A stretch of 64,000 bases of DNA from Phlebotomus papatasi (Eukaryota > Arthropoda > Insecta > Diptera > Psychodidae): NCBI RefSeq assembly GCF_024763615.1, contig NC_077223.1, forward strand, positions 111,290,627 through 111,354,626, read 5' to 3'. Shown here piece after piece: positions 1 through 10,560 of this stretch (position 1 is its first letter; each line of letters starts with the position of its first letter). The notes beneath the pieces were generated by a model, which was given only the letters and a program-made list of their open reading frames with translations, was not told the DNA's origin and made no database searches. The position numbers were made by a program, and so were the translations under genes.

Positions 1-1452
1 ATCTACTGTCGATTCTGAAAAGTTTAAACGAAAACTGCACTTTTTGCAGATAATTAATATATTTTTCAAAGGCCACATTCTTTTAAGAATATTACAATAA
101 ATGGCCCAACAATGCGCAAAAAGTCCGATATTTGCTTAATCTAGCAGATATAGATTTATCGATACTAACGATTCGATAGTATCATAAAGTTAACAACAAC
201 GCTGAGACGGCGGCGGACGCATGGTAAGGGGGGTTATGCGAAGTTGAATAAATTATTATTATTATTATTATTAATATTATAGTTATCATTCCCCCAGGTA
301 ATTTAATTATTGTCTAATTGATAAATAAGGTAAACATGATAAATTTCTTGAGAAAAAATTGTGATTTATGGTAACTGTGAGGCAAATTCTATTAATTTAG
401 GTGTTCCCAAAAAGTTCGGAATTTTACGATTTTTGCCACATTTAGTGGGAAAGCTCATTCAACAAAAAAAGTAAATTAGGTCTACTTTTAGGATTATAGA
501 TTCCGCAAAGCTGGGATACTTTGCCATTGTTTTACATTTTTCAAATAATTACAATTAAGGTATTTTCTCGTAAGCGTAGAGATTAGTGAATTAATTAAAA
601 GTCAACTCTACAATAATATAGGATATTATGAAATAATCCGGAGTGAGAAACGATGTTAAACAATTTCCACGAAACAAAATCCAATTGTAACTTATTTAAC
701 TCTGTCAGTTGTAAGAATATTCAATTTCACTAATTAATTGTCTTGTATACCTTCGCAGCATCTCCAACTTATTGTGTTGCATAGCATGCGCCAAAATATA
801 TTAATTATAGAGAAGAAGTTTTTGATAGCAAATTTTATCTTTAAGAGTTCACGCTGCCGTGCTTAATTAAATTAACCTCAAAATTTGTAGAAATCATCTT
901 ACGAAACAGATTTGGCTTTATTTAAAAAAGGCTTTAGGCTTTTTAAAGAATATTCTTTTTTCTGTTCTGTATTGCACTTGCATTTGCATTCTCTTCTAAT
1001 AATTTATAGGTATATAATATATTTTACAAACCTCTGTATGCTTTATTTGTTATATTAAATTAATTAATTATTTATAGGCGTTTGTAAATATTTTTAAATA
1101 TTTTATTGACTTTATTTGTATGTTTAATTGTAAATGGAAGGATTATTCCATTTACACAAAACACTTCCACGCTTACATTTCTATACAAATTTCATATAGG
1201 ATTTGAGATTCAAAAAGCTTTCAGAAAGCTTTTTTCATAAAAAATGTCAATTCAAATGTGAAGCTAGAATAGTATTTGTAGCAGTGAAAATCCCTTTACA
1301 AAACCTTGTGTTAAGTAACTCTAAATGGTGTTTCCAATTCAATTTTGGAGTGGTTTTAATGGGAAATGGGAAGCAGATATAATCACATTTCAAATGTTGA
1401 GAGTTTGTATATAGAAAATCCTCATTCTCATATGTAATTAAAAAGTACTTAC
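1..1452 (-). other. Epac intron, partial (runs off the window)
   Basis: Sequence downstream of the DEP exon on the gene strand. I looked for the expected next exon (continuation of LRMILRKP into the CNB-B linker) and see no acceptable exon, so the intron is longer than 1.45 kb. It is AT-rich and otherwise featureless. An (ATT)n tract at 252-274 follows GAAGTTGAATAA, which looks like the 3' tail of an old LINE or SINE, but too little remains to classify. Confidence 0.6.
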
Positions 1453-1639
1453 GGCTTCCGCAGTATCATGCGTAATGTGGCATCTGGTCCTCTGTGCAAT
1501 AAACCACTGAGTGCTTCCCTTATGTGATCATTTGCTGAATTGATATCGTCTGTAGTTGGTGGGCCACCACTTGAGCCATCTTCGTCCACACGAAATCGAT
1601 AGAGGAAGCACTTATCCTTGAAAGGTTGCTCCTTGTTCA
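1453..1639 (-). CDS. Epac: Epac exon: end of DEP domain, toward CNB-B
   Basis: Exon of 187 bp, acceptor CTTCCATCGACAG and donor GTAAGTACTT. Two bases complete a Val, followed by 61 codons and then two bases of a Pro codon split to the next exon. It begins NKEQPFKDKCFLYRFRVDED, corresponding to the last DEP strand (FxDKYLFYRFxxDE in Epac2), and ends RGPDATLRMILRKP, matching GPDAHMRMILRKP. The latter is the highly conserved lead into the second CNB domain. The remainder of the protein (CNB-B, REM, RA, CDC25 homology) is not in the window and must lie beyond coordinate 1. Confidence 0.96.
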
Positions 1640-1776
1640 CTGTCGATGGAAGTAAAGTTTAGAGAAAAGGCATTAAACAGTGTGTTTACTGTGTATGGCA
1701 CTGTTCTTCTCTCCCCATGAGAGAGGGAGGGTTATCTGATAGACGGAGGAGACAGGTAAATTTTACAATTACTCAC

Positions 1777-1918
1777 CGTGTACCAGGACACCTTCCTCCA
1801 GCAATGCTTGCCACATTCCAGCAGCTTGAACGCGCGTGTGAACAATGGGCGAGAGATTTATTAGCCACTCCACAAGCTCTGTACCTGGGGCGCATTTTCT
1901 AACTAATTTTCCAGACAC
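1777..1918 (-). CDS. Epac: Epac exon: DEP domain core
   Basis: Exon of 142 bp (47 codons plus one base), acceptor CATTTGTAG and donor GTGAGTAATT. The peptide contains CAPGTELVEWLINLSPIVHT and then RVQAAGMWQALLEEGVLVH. This matches the DEP core motif G-T-E-L-V-x-W-x with x-V-x-x-R-x-x-A-x-x-M-W-Q-x-L-L-E-x-G-V-L, as in Epac2. An open frame also runs on the opposite strand across this exon but is an antisense shadow. Introns on both sides are short, 296 and 137 bp, in contrast to the upstream ones. Confidence 0.95.
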
Positions 1919-2214
1919 CTACAAATGTGTTTGAAAATTATGTACATAAGATGGATGGAGAAATAAAGTGGAACAGCATTATAAGGCTTCAGAGAAATTT
2001 TCTAGACATGAGCAACATCTCAGAGAATCTCTCATATATCTACTATGCTTGGAAAAATGTCAGAGTTTTTGATTGATAAATTAATTGAGAGACATTGTGA
2101 GTTATTCTTTTAAACAGAGGAATTGCAAAAAATTTCTCAGTTATGCAACATGTTCTTAATTCAAGCCTCAGTATGTGTTCTGTATTTATGTGAATTTTCT
2201 CTGTGTACATATAC

Positions 2215-2301
2215 CTTGCGGTCCTTGAGGCAGCTCGATGAGTCGGACACGAGGAGGGTTCGTAGAGCCCATCCCATTCGGAACATTGCCGGACTGGGTG
2301 A
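2215..2301 (-). CDS. Epac: Epac exon: start of DEP domain
   Basis: Exon of 87 bp (29 codons, phase 0 at both ends), acceptor GCTTTTTTCAG and donor GTATATGTAC. The peptide includes MGWALRTLLVSDSSSCLKDRK in two overlapping parts: an amphipathic helix (MGWALRTLLVSDSSS) and then CLKDRK. It matches the opening DEP helix of Epac, where Epac2 has AGKILRNAILSRAPH and then IRDRK. The DEP domain recruits Epac to membranes through phosphatidic acid once cAMP is bound. The donor is GTATAT rather than the consensus GTAAGT, so this junction could be weak or regulated. Confidence 0.88.
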
Positions 2302-4413
2302 CTGAAAAAAGCAAGCAAATCAAGAATTATAAGTGTAGTATGAAGAAATCTTGAATATTTTTGCATTTTCTTCATATAATTTCTCGTTTTCCTTCATGGT
2401 GAGAAAAATACGGGGTGAATTTGTAAGAGAAAAAAAAGCTCTAGAGAAAAAGCAAACTCCGAAGAAAGTTTTTTTTTCTCATCAAATTTAGTCTGTGGGT
2501 TCAACTGCTAAAGACTGCGGTACAATGGGAACAAATACATCTGACTTTCACAGCTGATATTATTTATGCAAATTGAAATGAAATTGAAAAGGGTTCAATT
2601 GATTTATTTACGTGTTCTGTGACTTCTCAACTTATCCTTTCGGAGTTTGCTGGTACAGCCAAGTGTTAAGTTAAATACATAAGTTAAAATGATACATGAC
2701 TTACGCATCCAAAACAAATTATCAGTAAAAATTGAAATTGGTCAGTAAAAATCCAAATTTTGCAAAATTATCTCTTGTTGTTTATTAATATTTGAGATTG
2801 TTGCAGATAAATTAAAACTTCTCATATTTAAGTGCGTTTTCTATTCATTCATTTTCAACCGCTTATCCCTATTGGGGTCGCGTTTTTGGGGTCGTGCTTT
2901 TTCTGTACGAATTAAAATGACACTGTATTGTGTCACAAAGAGAGCTATTCAAAGTTTCCTCTACTGCCCTAAGTGCAATCCTGCAAGAGAGAAATCCGAA
3001 AAAGTTAAAATAACATTCCGGAAATGTCTATTTTACCCTGCAGTATTGATCCGAAATCGGTGTAAATATTATGCTTTTTAGGTGTATTATGGGTTAAAGT
3101 TACCCTTTTTCATGTTATTTCTACCCTTAAAATGTGTAAAATTAACATTAAAAATGTTGAGATATTTTTACACCTAAAAAGTGTTAAAGTTATGAGGAAA
3201 AAAAGGTTATCGAACCCCCGTTTTTTTCTCAGTGAAGTTTGTCACTTATAACGCAACTCTCCGTTCTTGGCAATGCTCTCTTTGGTTAATTTTCTGTGTC
3301 TTGTTGATTTTTTTTTTGAAAGGATCTCTCTGATGAAACTTTGAAAGTATCCTTGGTTGGGATTCTGAGCTTGGATTTCTTAACTCACTAAAGTAATAAT
3401 TATAATCATTTGCATCTAAGTGCTTTTAGGTATCTGCGGAGAATCTTTTATTTTTATAAGCTTTATAAATCTACTGCGTCGCTTTCCGATGACTGATTTT
3501 GTGTATGAGGACAACACGGGAAGATTTAATTGATATAATTTTATATGTTTCCTTTCCCCGTTACTTATTTTTTTTAAGTTTTTCCTAATTTCACCTTCCC
3601 AAATAGGAATATGCAGCTAATATGTACTTTTTCTAAAAATTAAATGAAAGTATCACTGCTATTAAACTTTTAAATTGAATACTGATTGAATTTAATTTTT
3701 AACAGCTTATTTATATGTGGAAAATTCTAGCTGATCTTTTGCAGGAATGAGCTTTAACAATAAATTTGTTTTGAACTATGTGACAATAAATGCATTTCAG
3801 CAGTTTATTTAAGCTTGTCACAAAGTTGTTCCACGATATTAAATGTGGTTTGTTGCAATTTTAATCCATCATCACTCACAGCAATTATAATATGGTTGTG
3901 ATTAAATTGACTTCGATGGGCTTTAAGCGTTATACACAACCAACATTTTGCAAAGTTTCTAAATTCACAAAAGCCACTAAACCCATTATTGTGCGAAAAT
4001 TGCGATGCTCTGTATTAAAATTAGAAGAGATTAGATAAATGCATTTCGGGATGCTTTAGCATTTCCACAATATTTCTGTGTAACAAGTTTCTGGGTGAAT
4101 AAGGTTCTTCTAAACCCAAACAATCTGTTACAACTAAAGGGAATAGAAATTGTTCAATTGAATAGAGTGATGCATTAAGGGAGATTATATCCTTTTGAGA
4201 TATTGCAATATCAGTTGATTAAAATTACATTTTGCAATTTATATCAAAATTCTTGCACCGAGCTTAACTTTGATGTCTCATACTGTAGGTATTTATTTCC
4301 TTGTAACTCGGTTTTAATTGGAAGTGGATTCAAAGGAAAATTCTAGGAAAAGCTCTTTAAAGTTTGATTGTAGTTAGATGCTCTATATTGATTAATCTTC
4401 TTGATTAATATCT

Positions 4414-4450
<37 letters not shown>

Positions 4451-5222
4451 CCTATGTATTCAATATAATGAAAGTCAAATAACATCAATAGAATGCGAAT
4501 GAGAGAATATCCAAATAATTAGTTTGTGATATTTAATTTGATTTCAAATAAATATTGTGCTGCATTTTTTCCATACCACTCTTGTGAGTTTAAAAGATTA
4601 CAGAGCTTTGGATGTATCAGTTGATATATAAACTTTTAAGCCATGAACTCATGGAATATAATGTGTTTTGGTTCTCGAGATAGGGGCACGGCAATGTTTA
4701 AAAAAGCTTGAAATATCGTTTACTGGAACTAAATTAAATGAAAATTTGAAATTATCGTAAAATATTTATATGTAGATCAGTGTTCTTTCGTAAATTATTA
4801 TTGTACCCAAGACATTTAAATTGTATGAAAGTGTTATAATCGTTTCACTGTGAGAGACTTGACGAATTATTCAAATGATTTTTATATATTATGAGTTTAA
4901 TGATAAAATTGTGCAATTTGACTTGGCGTTAAAATGCACTTTTGTCGCATGAGTATAATTTCTATCAAAAGGCTTCCATGTGGTGCAAAATTTTCACTTT
5001 CCCTCAGACTTATTCTGTCTTTCACATGAATTAATGATAATTTCGAATTAGTTTATTTGCTTCAGTGAATAACAGGATATAATTACAAAATGAGATCGTC
5101 TTTATATTTTACAGGAGAATTCCCGCTAAATTTATTCCTTTTCTGCATGCGAACGTTTTAATTAGTTAAACTAAGTTTTAATAAGACATACATTGCAGGG
5201 AAGAAACTTTGAAAGAACTTAC
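2302..5222 (-). other. Epac intron, 2.9 kb
   Basis: Intron between the linker and DEP-start exons. It contains an (AT)n microsatellite at 4416-4447. At 3222-3234 TTTTTTTCTCAGTG resembles one end of the CAC(A/C)GAGAAAA elements described elsewhere in this window, without a recognisable partner end. The 150 bp before it repeats a GGTGTA..GTTAAAGTTA motif (for example near 3081-3100 and 3172-3195). No coding potential is seen. Confidence 0.5.
4416..4447. repeat. (AT)n microsatellite
   Basis: About 16 uninterrupted AT dinucleotides inside the Epac intron. Expected to be length-polymorphic. Confidence 0.95.
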
Positions 5223-5305
5223 CTCAGTGATAGGCAGGGCAGGATTGGGATGGTCTGGACTAAGAGGTCGTTTTGTCTGAGCGGCAGGAACAACTGGAGA
5301 GACAC
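5223..5305 (-). CDS. Epac: Epac exon: proline-rich linker between CNB-A and DEP
   Basis: Exon of 83 bp with acceptor TTCTTTTTTAG and donor GTAAGTTC. Two bases complete the split Gly, followed by 27 codons, ending in phase 0. The peptide is low complexity and Pro/Ser-rich (VSPVVPAAQTKRPLSPDHPN and a few more residues), as expected for the poorly conserved linker between CNB-A and DEP. Of the two open frames, only this one fits both flanking phases. RPLSP could be a proline-directed phosphorylation site, but that is inference only. Confidence 0.78.
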
Positions 5306-5944
5306 CTAAAAAAGAATTTGTTTTTTAAACACCGACCAGCATTTAATTTTCACCTCATGAGGTAAATTTATTCAATGCTCATACGAGAGACAGCAAAATT
5401 TGCTAGATATGCACTTTTGCAATCTGAAAATTTTGTAGGGGAAAATTTATGACGGTTGGCTTGAATGTAAATTTTACAATTCCCTGAATTTTCTGCAAAC
5501 ATTTTTCACGCCATTCCCTATTAAATATCACTACATGGAGCTTGTATGTTTTCCTCTCGCACTGATATAACAAATGGATTATGGAAATTGAGCATAAAAC
5601 TGCATTTTTGTAGATTTTCTCGGGTGATGTATAATCTCTGCTCAAGGTGGATTGTGGGTATTTTTTTTAAGTCAGTGAATTAATAATCTAATGAATTATG
5701 TACAGAAAAAGAACATTAACTTTAGTGCAAAGAAATGCCATGTCATTTCTCTGGAATCTCTCTTTAGAACATTGCAATGTAAAATTTAATATTAAAAAAA
5801 GGGCTGAGTAGGAAACATTTATTGAAAATTTAGAAGCTACTCCTTACCTAACAAACATAAAAGCTTAAGAAAGTACTTATAGCTTAATTTTGCTAAATTT
5901 TAATATTTGTTTTTCACTGATTAAAAAAAAAACGGATGACTTAC

Positions 5945-5996
5945 CATTTTTCAACTTGCAATTAGTTATGATGTCGGTCATCAATTCCTTGTTCTT
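5945..5996 (-). CDS. Epac: Epac exon: hinge/lid helix after CNB-A
   Basis: Short 52-bp exon with acceptor GTTTCATTGCAG and donor GTAAGTCATCC. It encodes 17 codons beginning KNKELMTDIITNCKLKN, plus one base that makes Gly with the next exon. It starts in phase 0 as the upstream exon requires. Position and length fit the helix that follows the DFxxxWE hinge of Epac CNB-A, where vertebrate Epac2 has an EKYRQYM-type segment, although the residues are diverged. The call depends on phase, splice sites and position rather than strong residue identity. Confidence 0.8.
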
Positions 5997-7769
5997 CTGC
6001 AATGAAACGGGAAATCGAAAAAAACAAAGTGCAATTAGTGATTGGTTTTCTAAACTGAAAGTTTAATTGAATTTTGAAGTTGTACGATGAAAGTGCACAA
6101 ATGAACCCAGGCAATGAACAAAATTTGTCTTTCACAAGGCAAGAAACCAAATTAACAGGGATTTTCAATTTTCATGAGTTTGTCTCAACTTCCAATTGCG
6201 GTATCTCTGACTCTTCACCTCAACCCTATTTGCTCCCCAAAGCGACCTCATACTTTTCCCACACACAAACATTCACCCCCATTGCAAGGCAAACCAACCA
6301 ATGGTGTTCACACAGCAATTAGGACAAGAAGTACTAATTCTCATGTGGAATATTAGCCCAAAGTTCTCCTATACTGACTCTCACATCAACTCCAGCCTTC
6401 CCCAGAGTTTCGTAGTGTCCTGTCGTTTGGTCTTAAATTGGTAGATCCATTGCCCAAAGTGCAAAGTATACCAGCAAATAACCGAGGGTGTGGAATGATA
6501 CTAAAGGGCAATAGCAAAGGGGTCAATAGTTGGGCCAAATAGTGCATTTGATATTCTATTTCATCCCTTTCAAAATATCGTTCACATTTAGTGAAATATC
6601 TGATACCGCAACTAAATTAAATTAAATTGTGTAATATATTAAAACTAAATTCGTATATGTAGTGTACGGAACAATAAATTTTATCGAAACTTTAGTGAGT
6701 CTCCATATACTACTCAATCCAAAGTATTTATTTTTAAAGTTTATTGATAAGTTAAGAATACTTTTAGAGAAAATAAAACAAAAATTGTAAACTTCTTTTT
6801 AAGCTTTAAGAAGGGATTTCAATTTATATTTGAAATATTACAAGACAAAGATAGGACATTAGTTGATTATTCGAAGGCAACTTGTTTAAATTATTATCTA
6901 GTTCGCTAAATGGAAGTTACCTTTATTGCAATATTTAGAAATTCCTAATTTTCAGATAAGGATTAGAAAATACTAAAATGTAAAAAACTGCAGATGAATT
7001 CATTAGAAGGAATTCTTGTGTAATGAAATTTTTTTTTTTTCAAAATTTGGAAATTGTTCTGAAAGTTACAGAAGATTTAGGGTTCTTAAAAAAAGAAACT
7101 TAACTCAGTTGCTTCAACTTTGAAGAAAATCTTCATTGACCCTTTAAAAGTTTAACCTAATAATTTCAAAATGGAAAAGCTTACGAGACATTTGGTTTTA
7201 TTATTCTCAGTAATGTGATAATACGAAAAAGAATTTATCTTGCAAAAAGCCTAAACACTTGAAGAGAATTATAAAAATACGTTAATAATATCAAAATGCG
7301 TTTATTAGGCTGAAAGGAATAAAAGATTGACCGCGTTTTTAAAATTTGCTTTGATTATGGCTCATTTAAATACCAAAATATTAAATTATCGTTTGATAAA
7401 ATTTCATCCTCCCTGGTACATTATTCAATATTCAGGCCCAAAAATCTAATATGAAAATCACCCTATATTCAATGAAAATCCTCACTGTAATCTACTTATC
7501 ATGATAATGAGGGTGGATTCTAATTCAGGATTTGTTGTTCAAATATTATTTTCGCAAATCTTTCAATTTTGCCAATAAAAAAATCTTTCGAGTGCTAGAG
7601 AGCAAAAAATTTCTATATTTTCAATGTGAAGCATGATTTAATTTTATACCCCCATCTCTCTTAGATTTATATTATCGTCTATTTCCAGAAGGAAAATGCT
7701 GATTTTCCATTTGATGCTATTTTTATCTGACTGCTTCCTCCCTCAACGATTAATTATTCAATTGGAATA

Positions 7770-8162
7770 CAGTGCCCGACAAAAGTGGAGCAATATTTCT
7801 CTATATAAAAATTAATATCATATTTATGAATTAATTTCTATTTCACTTTCAACTTTAATTCCTTATGTTCCATATTGTTAGGATATTTTAGAAAAGGACA
7901 ACTATTTTTAGAGCCTTTAGAAAAGATGCAGTGACCTTACTTTTCCGGTACTGTAAAAATTATATTTTTTGGTTTAAATTTTTATTTTGCGTATAATTAA
8001 CCCATACGAAGATTCCCATCAGAACCGAAAGCTCTGGGCAGAACCAATAAAGTGTATTCATCCTAGCGATACAAACTTTTTCACTACTAATAACAAAAAA
8101 TAACTCTCTATATTGAGATATTATTTTTTTTTGAAACATTGCTCCATTTTTGCCGGGTACTG
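7770..8162. mobile_element. Tc1/mariner-type non-autonomous element (MITE)
   Basis: A 393-bp element flanked by TA dinucleotides (7768-7769 and 8163-8164). The left end CAGTGCCCGACAAAAGTGGA is matched by the inverted right end CAGTACCCGGCAAAAATGGA (17 of 20 by eye), followed on both sides by GCAAT. TA duplication plus CAGT-start ends are typical of the Tc1/mariner superfamily. Another end-like motif (TTTTCCGGTACTGTA at about 7940-7954) lies inside and suggests an internal rearrangement or a nested copy. No transposase is evident. Confidence 0.8.
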
Positions 8163-8771
8163 TACAAATCAGAATAGGGAAATCAATGCAAATTGTGTAT
8201 ACATGAAGCTGTTGGAAATTTGAGTTGAAAATACTCATGTTCTTTTGTTGAAATTTCAGAGGGCAAAAGTAGAAAAAGTAGTTCGTATTGTTCTAGAATC
8301 AATGTTGAACAATTCTGAACTACAGAGAAGAAAAGTTTTATTAAACTATTGCTTACTCAATGCTTGAAAAGCTTAAAAGTAGAAAACATTCTGTTTGAAA
8401 GACTTCTTCAATAGCAAAAATTTATATTGTAAATTATAATGTTTTATTTAGCTTTTAGTTCTCATGAATTTAACTACAAGAAAAGTTTATCTGCCACATA
8501 ATTTACTATCTTTTCGGTTAAGGTGAACGCACATTTGGAATCAAAGAGTTAGGTAATTTTTTTTAAAAAACTTTTTACCTTGTTTTACTTAAAAAAAAAG
8601 AAAAAATAGCACTAAGCAGAATCGAACACGGGATATCTTGGTGAGATATCCCCTTATAGCTTACTCAATATTTTTTTTTGTTTTAATTTTTATCATAAAA
8701 TAAATTGTATTATTATTTATGAATGATACATTTGAGCAGTGAAAATACAAAATTTTTAAAGTTTTTTTTTG

Positions 8772-8862
8772 CATTTTAGGGCACACAATGGGTTAAGTGG
8801 TAGAGTACTTGCTCTATGATGCAAGTATCTCGGGTTTGAAACCCCTTTAGGCCACCAGGAAT
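8772..8862 (+). repeat. tRNA-derived SINE head
   Basis: The block starting GGGCACACAATGGGTTAAGT and containing GGTAGAGTACTTGCTC has an A-box-like region. CTTGC and GCAAG can pair as an anticodon stem, and CGGGTTTGAAACCCC gives a T-arm/B-box-like sequence. The acceptor stem does not pair properly and an extra nucleotide sits in the anticodon loop, so this is a SINE or tRNA pseudogene rather than a working tRNA. A second, shorter tRNA-like piece in the opposite orientation lies just upstream at about 8610-8665 (GTGTTCGATTCTGC on the minus strand). Confidence 0.55.
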
Positions 8863-10084
8863 TTTTCTGGCGTTTGAGGTCTTTTTTATAAAGAGCTGTT
8901 TGAAGCCAACTCATAAATTGCTTCCAAAATTTGCGATACAAACGATTTGCGATTTTCGAGTTGCGTAAAATTTTTTAGATGGAAGTCTAGAATATTTATC
9001 CCTCTTTACAAGCCACAAAGTCCTGTGTACAAGGCACACCTCAATTATTGTGACATATGTAGTGTAACGGTCACGAGTGCAGAAAAATTCGCATACGAAT
9101 CTGCATGTGAATGTGAGAAAGTGGCTTCAACTTCGAAGACCACTTGCCAGGGGGTAGGTTAGAGGTGTACGGATTGCATACTAGTTCGTAATTAGGCCTA
9201 TTTCCCTCATGGAATGTTGTGCCACCATTCAACCCTTCTTCTATTTGTATCATATTTTTTTATCAGCCATCATTTGTATTTACAGTCACTAAAGACAATG
9301 GTATTTTTCTTGCAATCAATTATTCAGATTCAATCAAATCCATGAGAATTATAAATTCCACTTTGAAGAGAAAATAGTTTCGCTACGAGAGTGCATATTA
9401 AATTTTCTCCGTGATTCGAATTCTGTTCAATTTATTGAATTTCAGTGGAACGGGTGAAATATTAATTTGTAATAGATTGGGGAGGTAGTTTGATTAGAAA
9501 ATGGATATTGATGTCAAATTACACGGAAATCGGTATCCCAATGGACAATAATTCCCTCAGGTTCGAATCAAAATTAATTTTGACGATTAATGCATAAATT
9601 TGGCAGGCCATTACTGGCCAAAATTTGCAACATTGTATCTTGCCAAATTTTGCGTTGTGACATATAATGGTGCGGAAAGCCAAAAAGAAACGGTTTGTGG
9701 GTGAATTTTGGCGAATTATGAGTTGAAAAGGGATGAGTTTTGGAACAGAAGTCCATTTGAAACATCTGGTGGTAGATGAAGATAGTCGTTTTGGGAAAGT
9801 TTCGTGCAGAAAATCGACAAATATTGGATGGTTTCTGTGGGTGTAATAGATTATTAACTATTAACACATTCCACAGTGAAGCTGAGAAAAATCACTGTTT
9901 TATTAATTTCTCATTGAGGGATAAATTTCAGAAAGAAAAAATATGTTATACTTAATATACTCTAAGGGATACTAAATTATGCTATATTCTCTACTTTTAC
10001 TGATCGAACTCCAATGAGAGAGCAGTACATTCTTAATTTTTGGATTACCCAAAATTACCATTTTGCTTAATCTGGGAACACTTT

Positions 10085-10560
10085 TCCAACATATTTTTGC
10101 GTTTTAGACGATTTTTGGGAAATAACGTCACGTTGTTTGTCTATCCTTTAGTCAGTCCATCCATCCGTCATTAGACTTAGGGGTCTAACGGTTAAAGATA
10201 GAGATTTTCCAACAAGAATTTTTATCTCCATAATTGTCATAGATTATTCTTTAACTACGACATTATAATTCTATAAGAAAATATAGAGAGAAAATGCTTC
10301 TTGGTGTGGGACCTTCTATGGACCTCCCGTCTTCGTACAAGTCAACCAGGGACGATTAACTAGATACTAGATCTTCGCTTCCCTTCTTTCTCCTTCCTCT
10401 CTAAATACATGGTTTTTGGGATTATTGAAAAACGCATCGTGAGATTCTTTTTATTTCCTAATAAGTTATATAAAAGCTTGCTAGTCTGATATTTCGTTCG
10501 TATACGAAAATATCGTTAGATCATTTTTAATAAAGAGATTTTCAAGGTCAAAAGTTAAAG
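10085..10560 (+). repeat. Diverged dispersed repeat (relative at 16671-17000)
   Basis: The segments GTCTAACGGTTAAAGATAGAG (about 10181) and TTTTCAAGGTCAAAAG (about 10541) are echoed by GTCAAACGGTTAGAGATAG and TTTTCAAGGTCAAGG in the 16.7-17.0 kb segment, in the same order and at similar spacing. AATAACGTCACG followed by GTTTGTCTA at about 10123 recurs near 63147. This suggests an old interspersed family of unknown class. Confidence 0.45.

Noticed and set aside
1717..1902. Plus-strand open frame with Arg-rich start
   Set aside because: It is antisense to the Epac DEP-core exon and runs through both splice junctions; a shadow.
7960..8238. Transposase fragment in the Tc1/mariner-type element
   Set aside because: The minus-strand open frame shows no DDE-type or helix-turn-helix pattern and crosses the element end.
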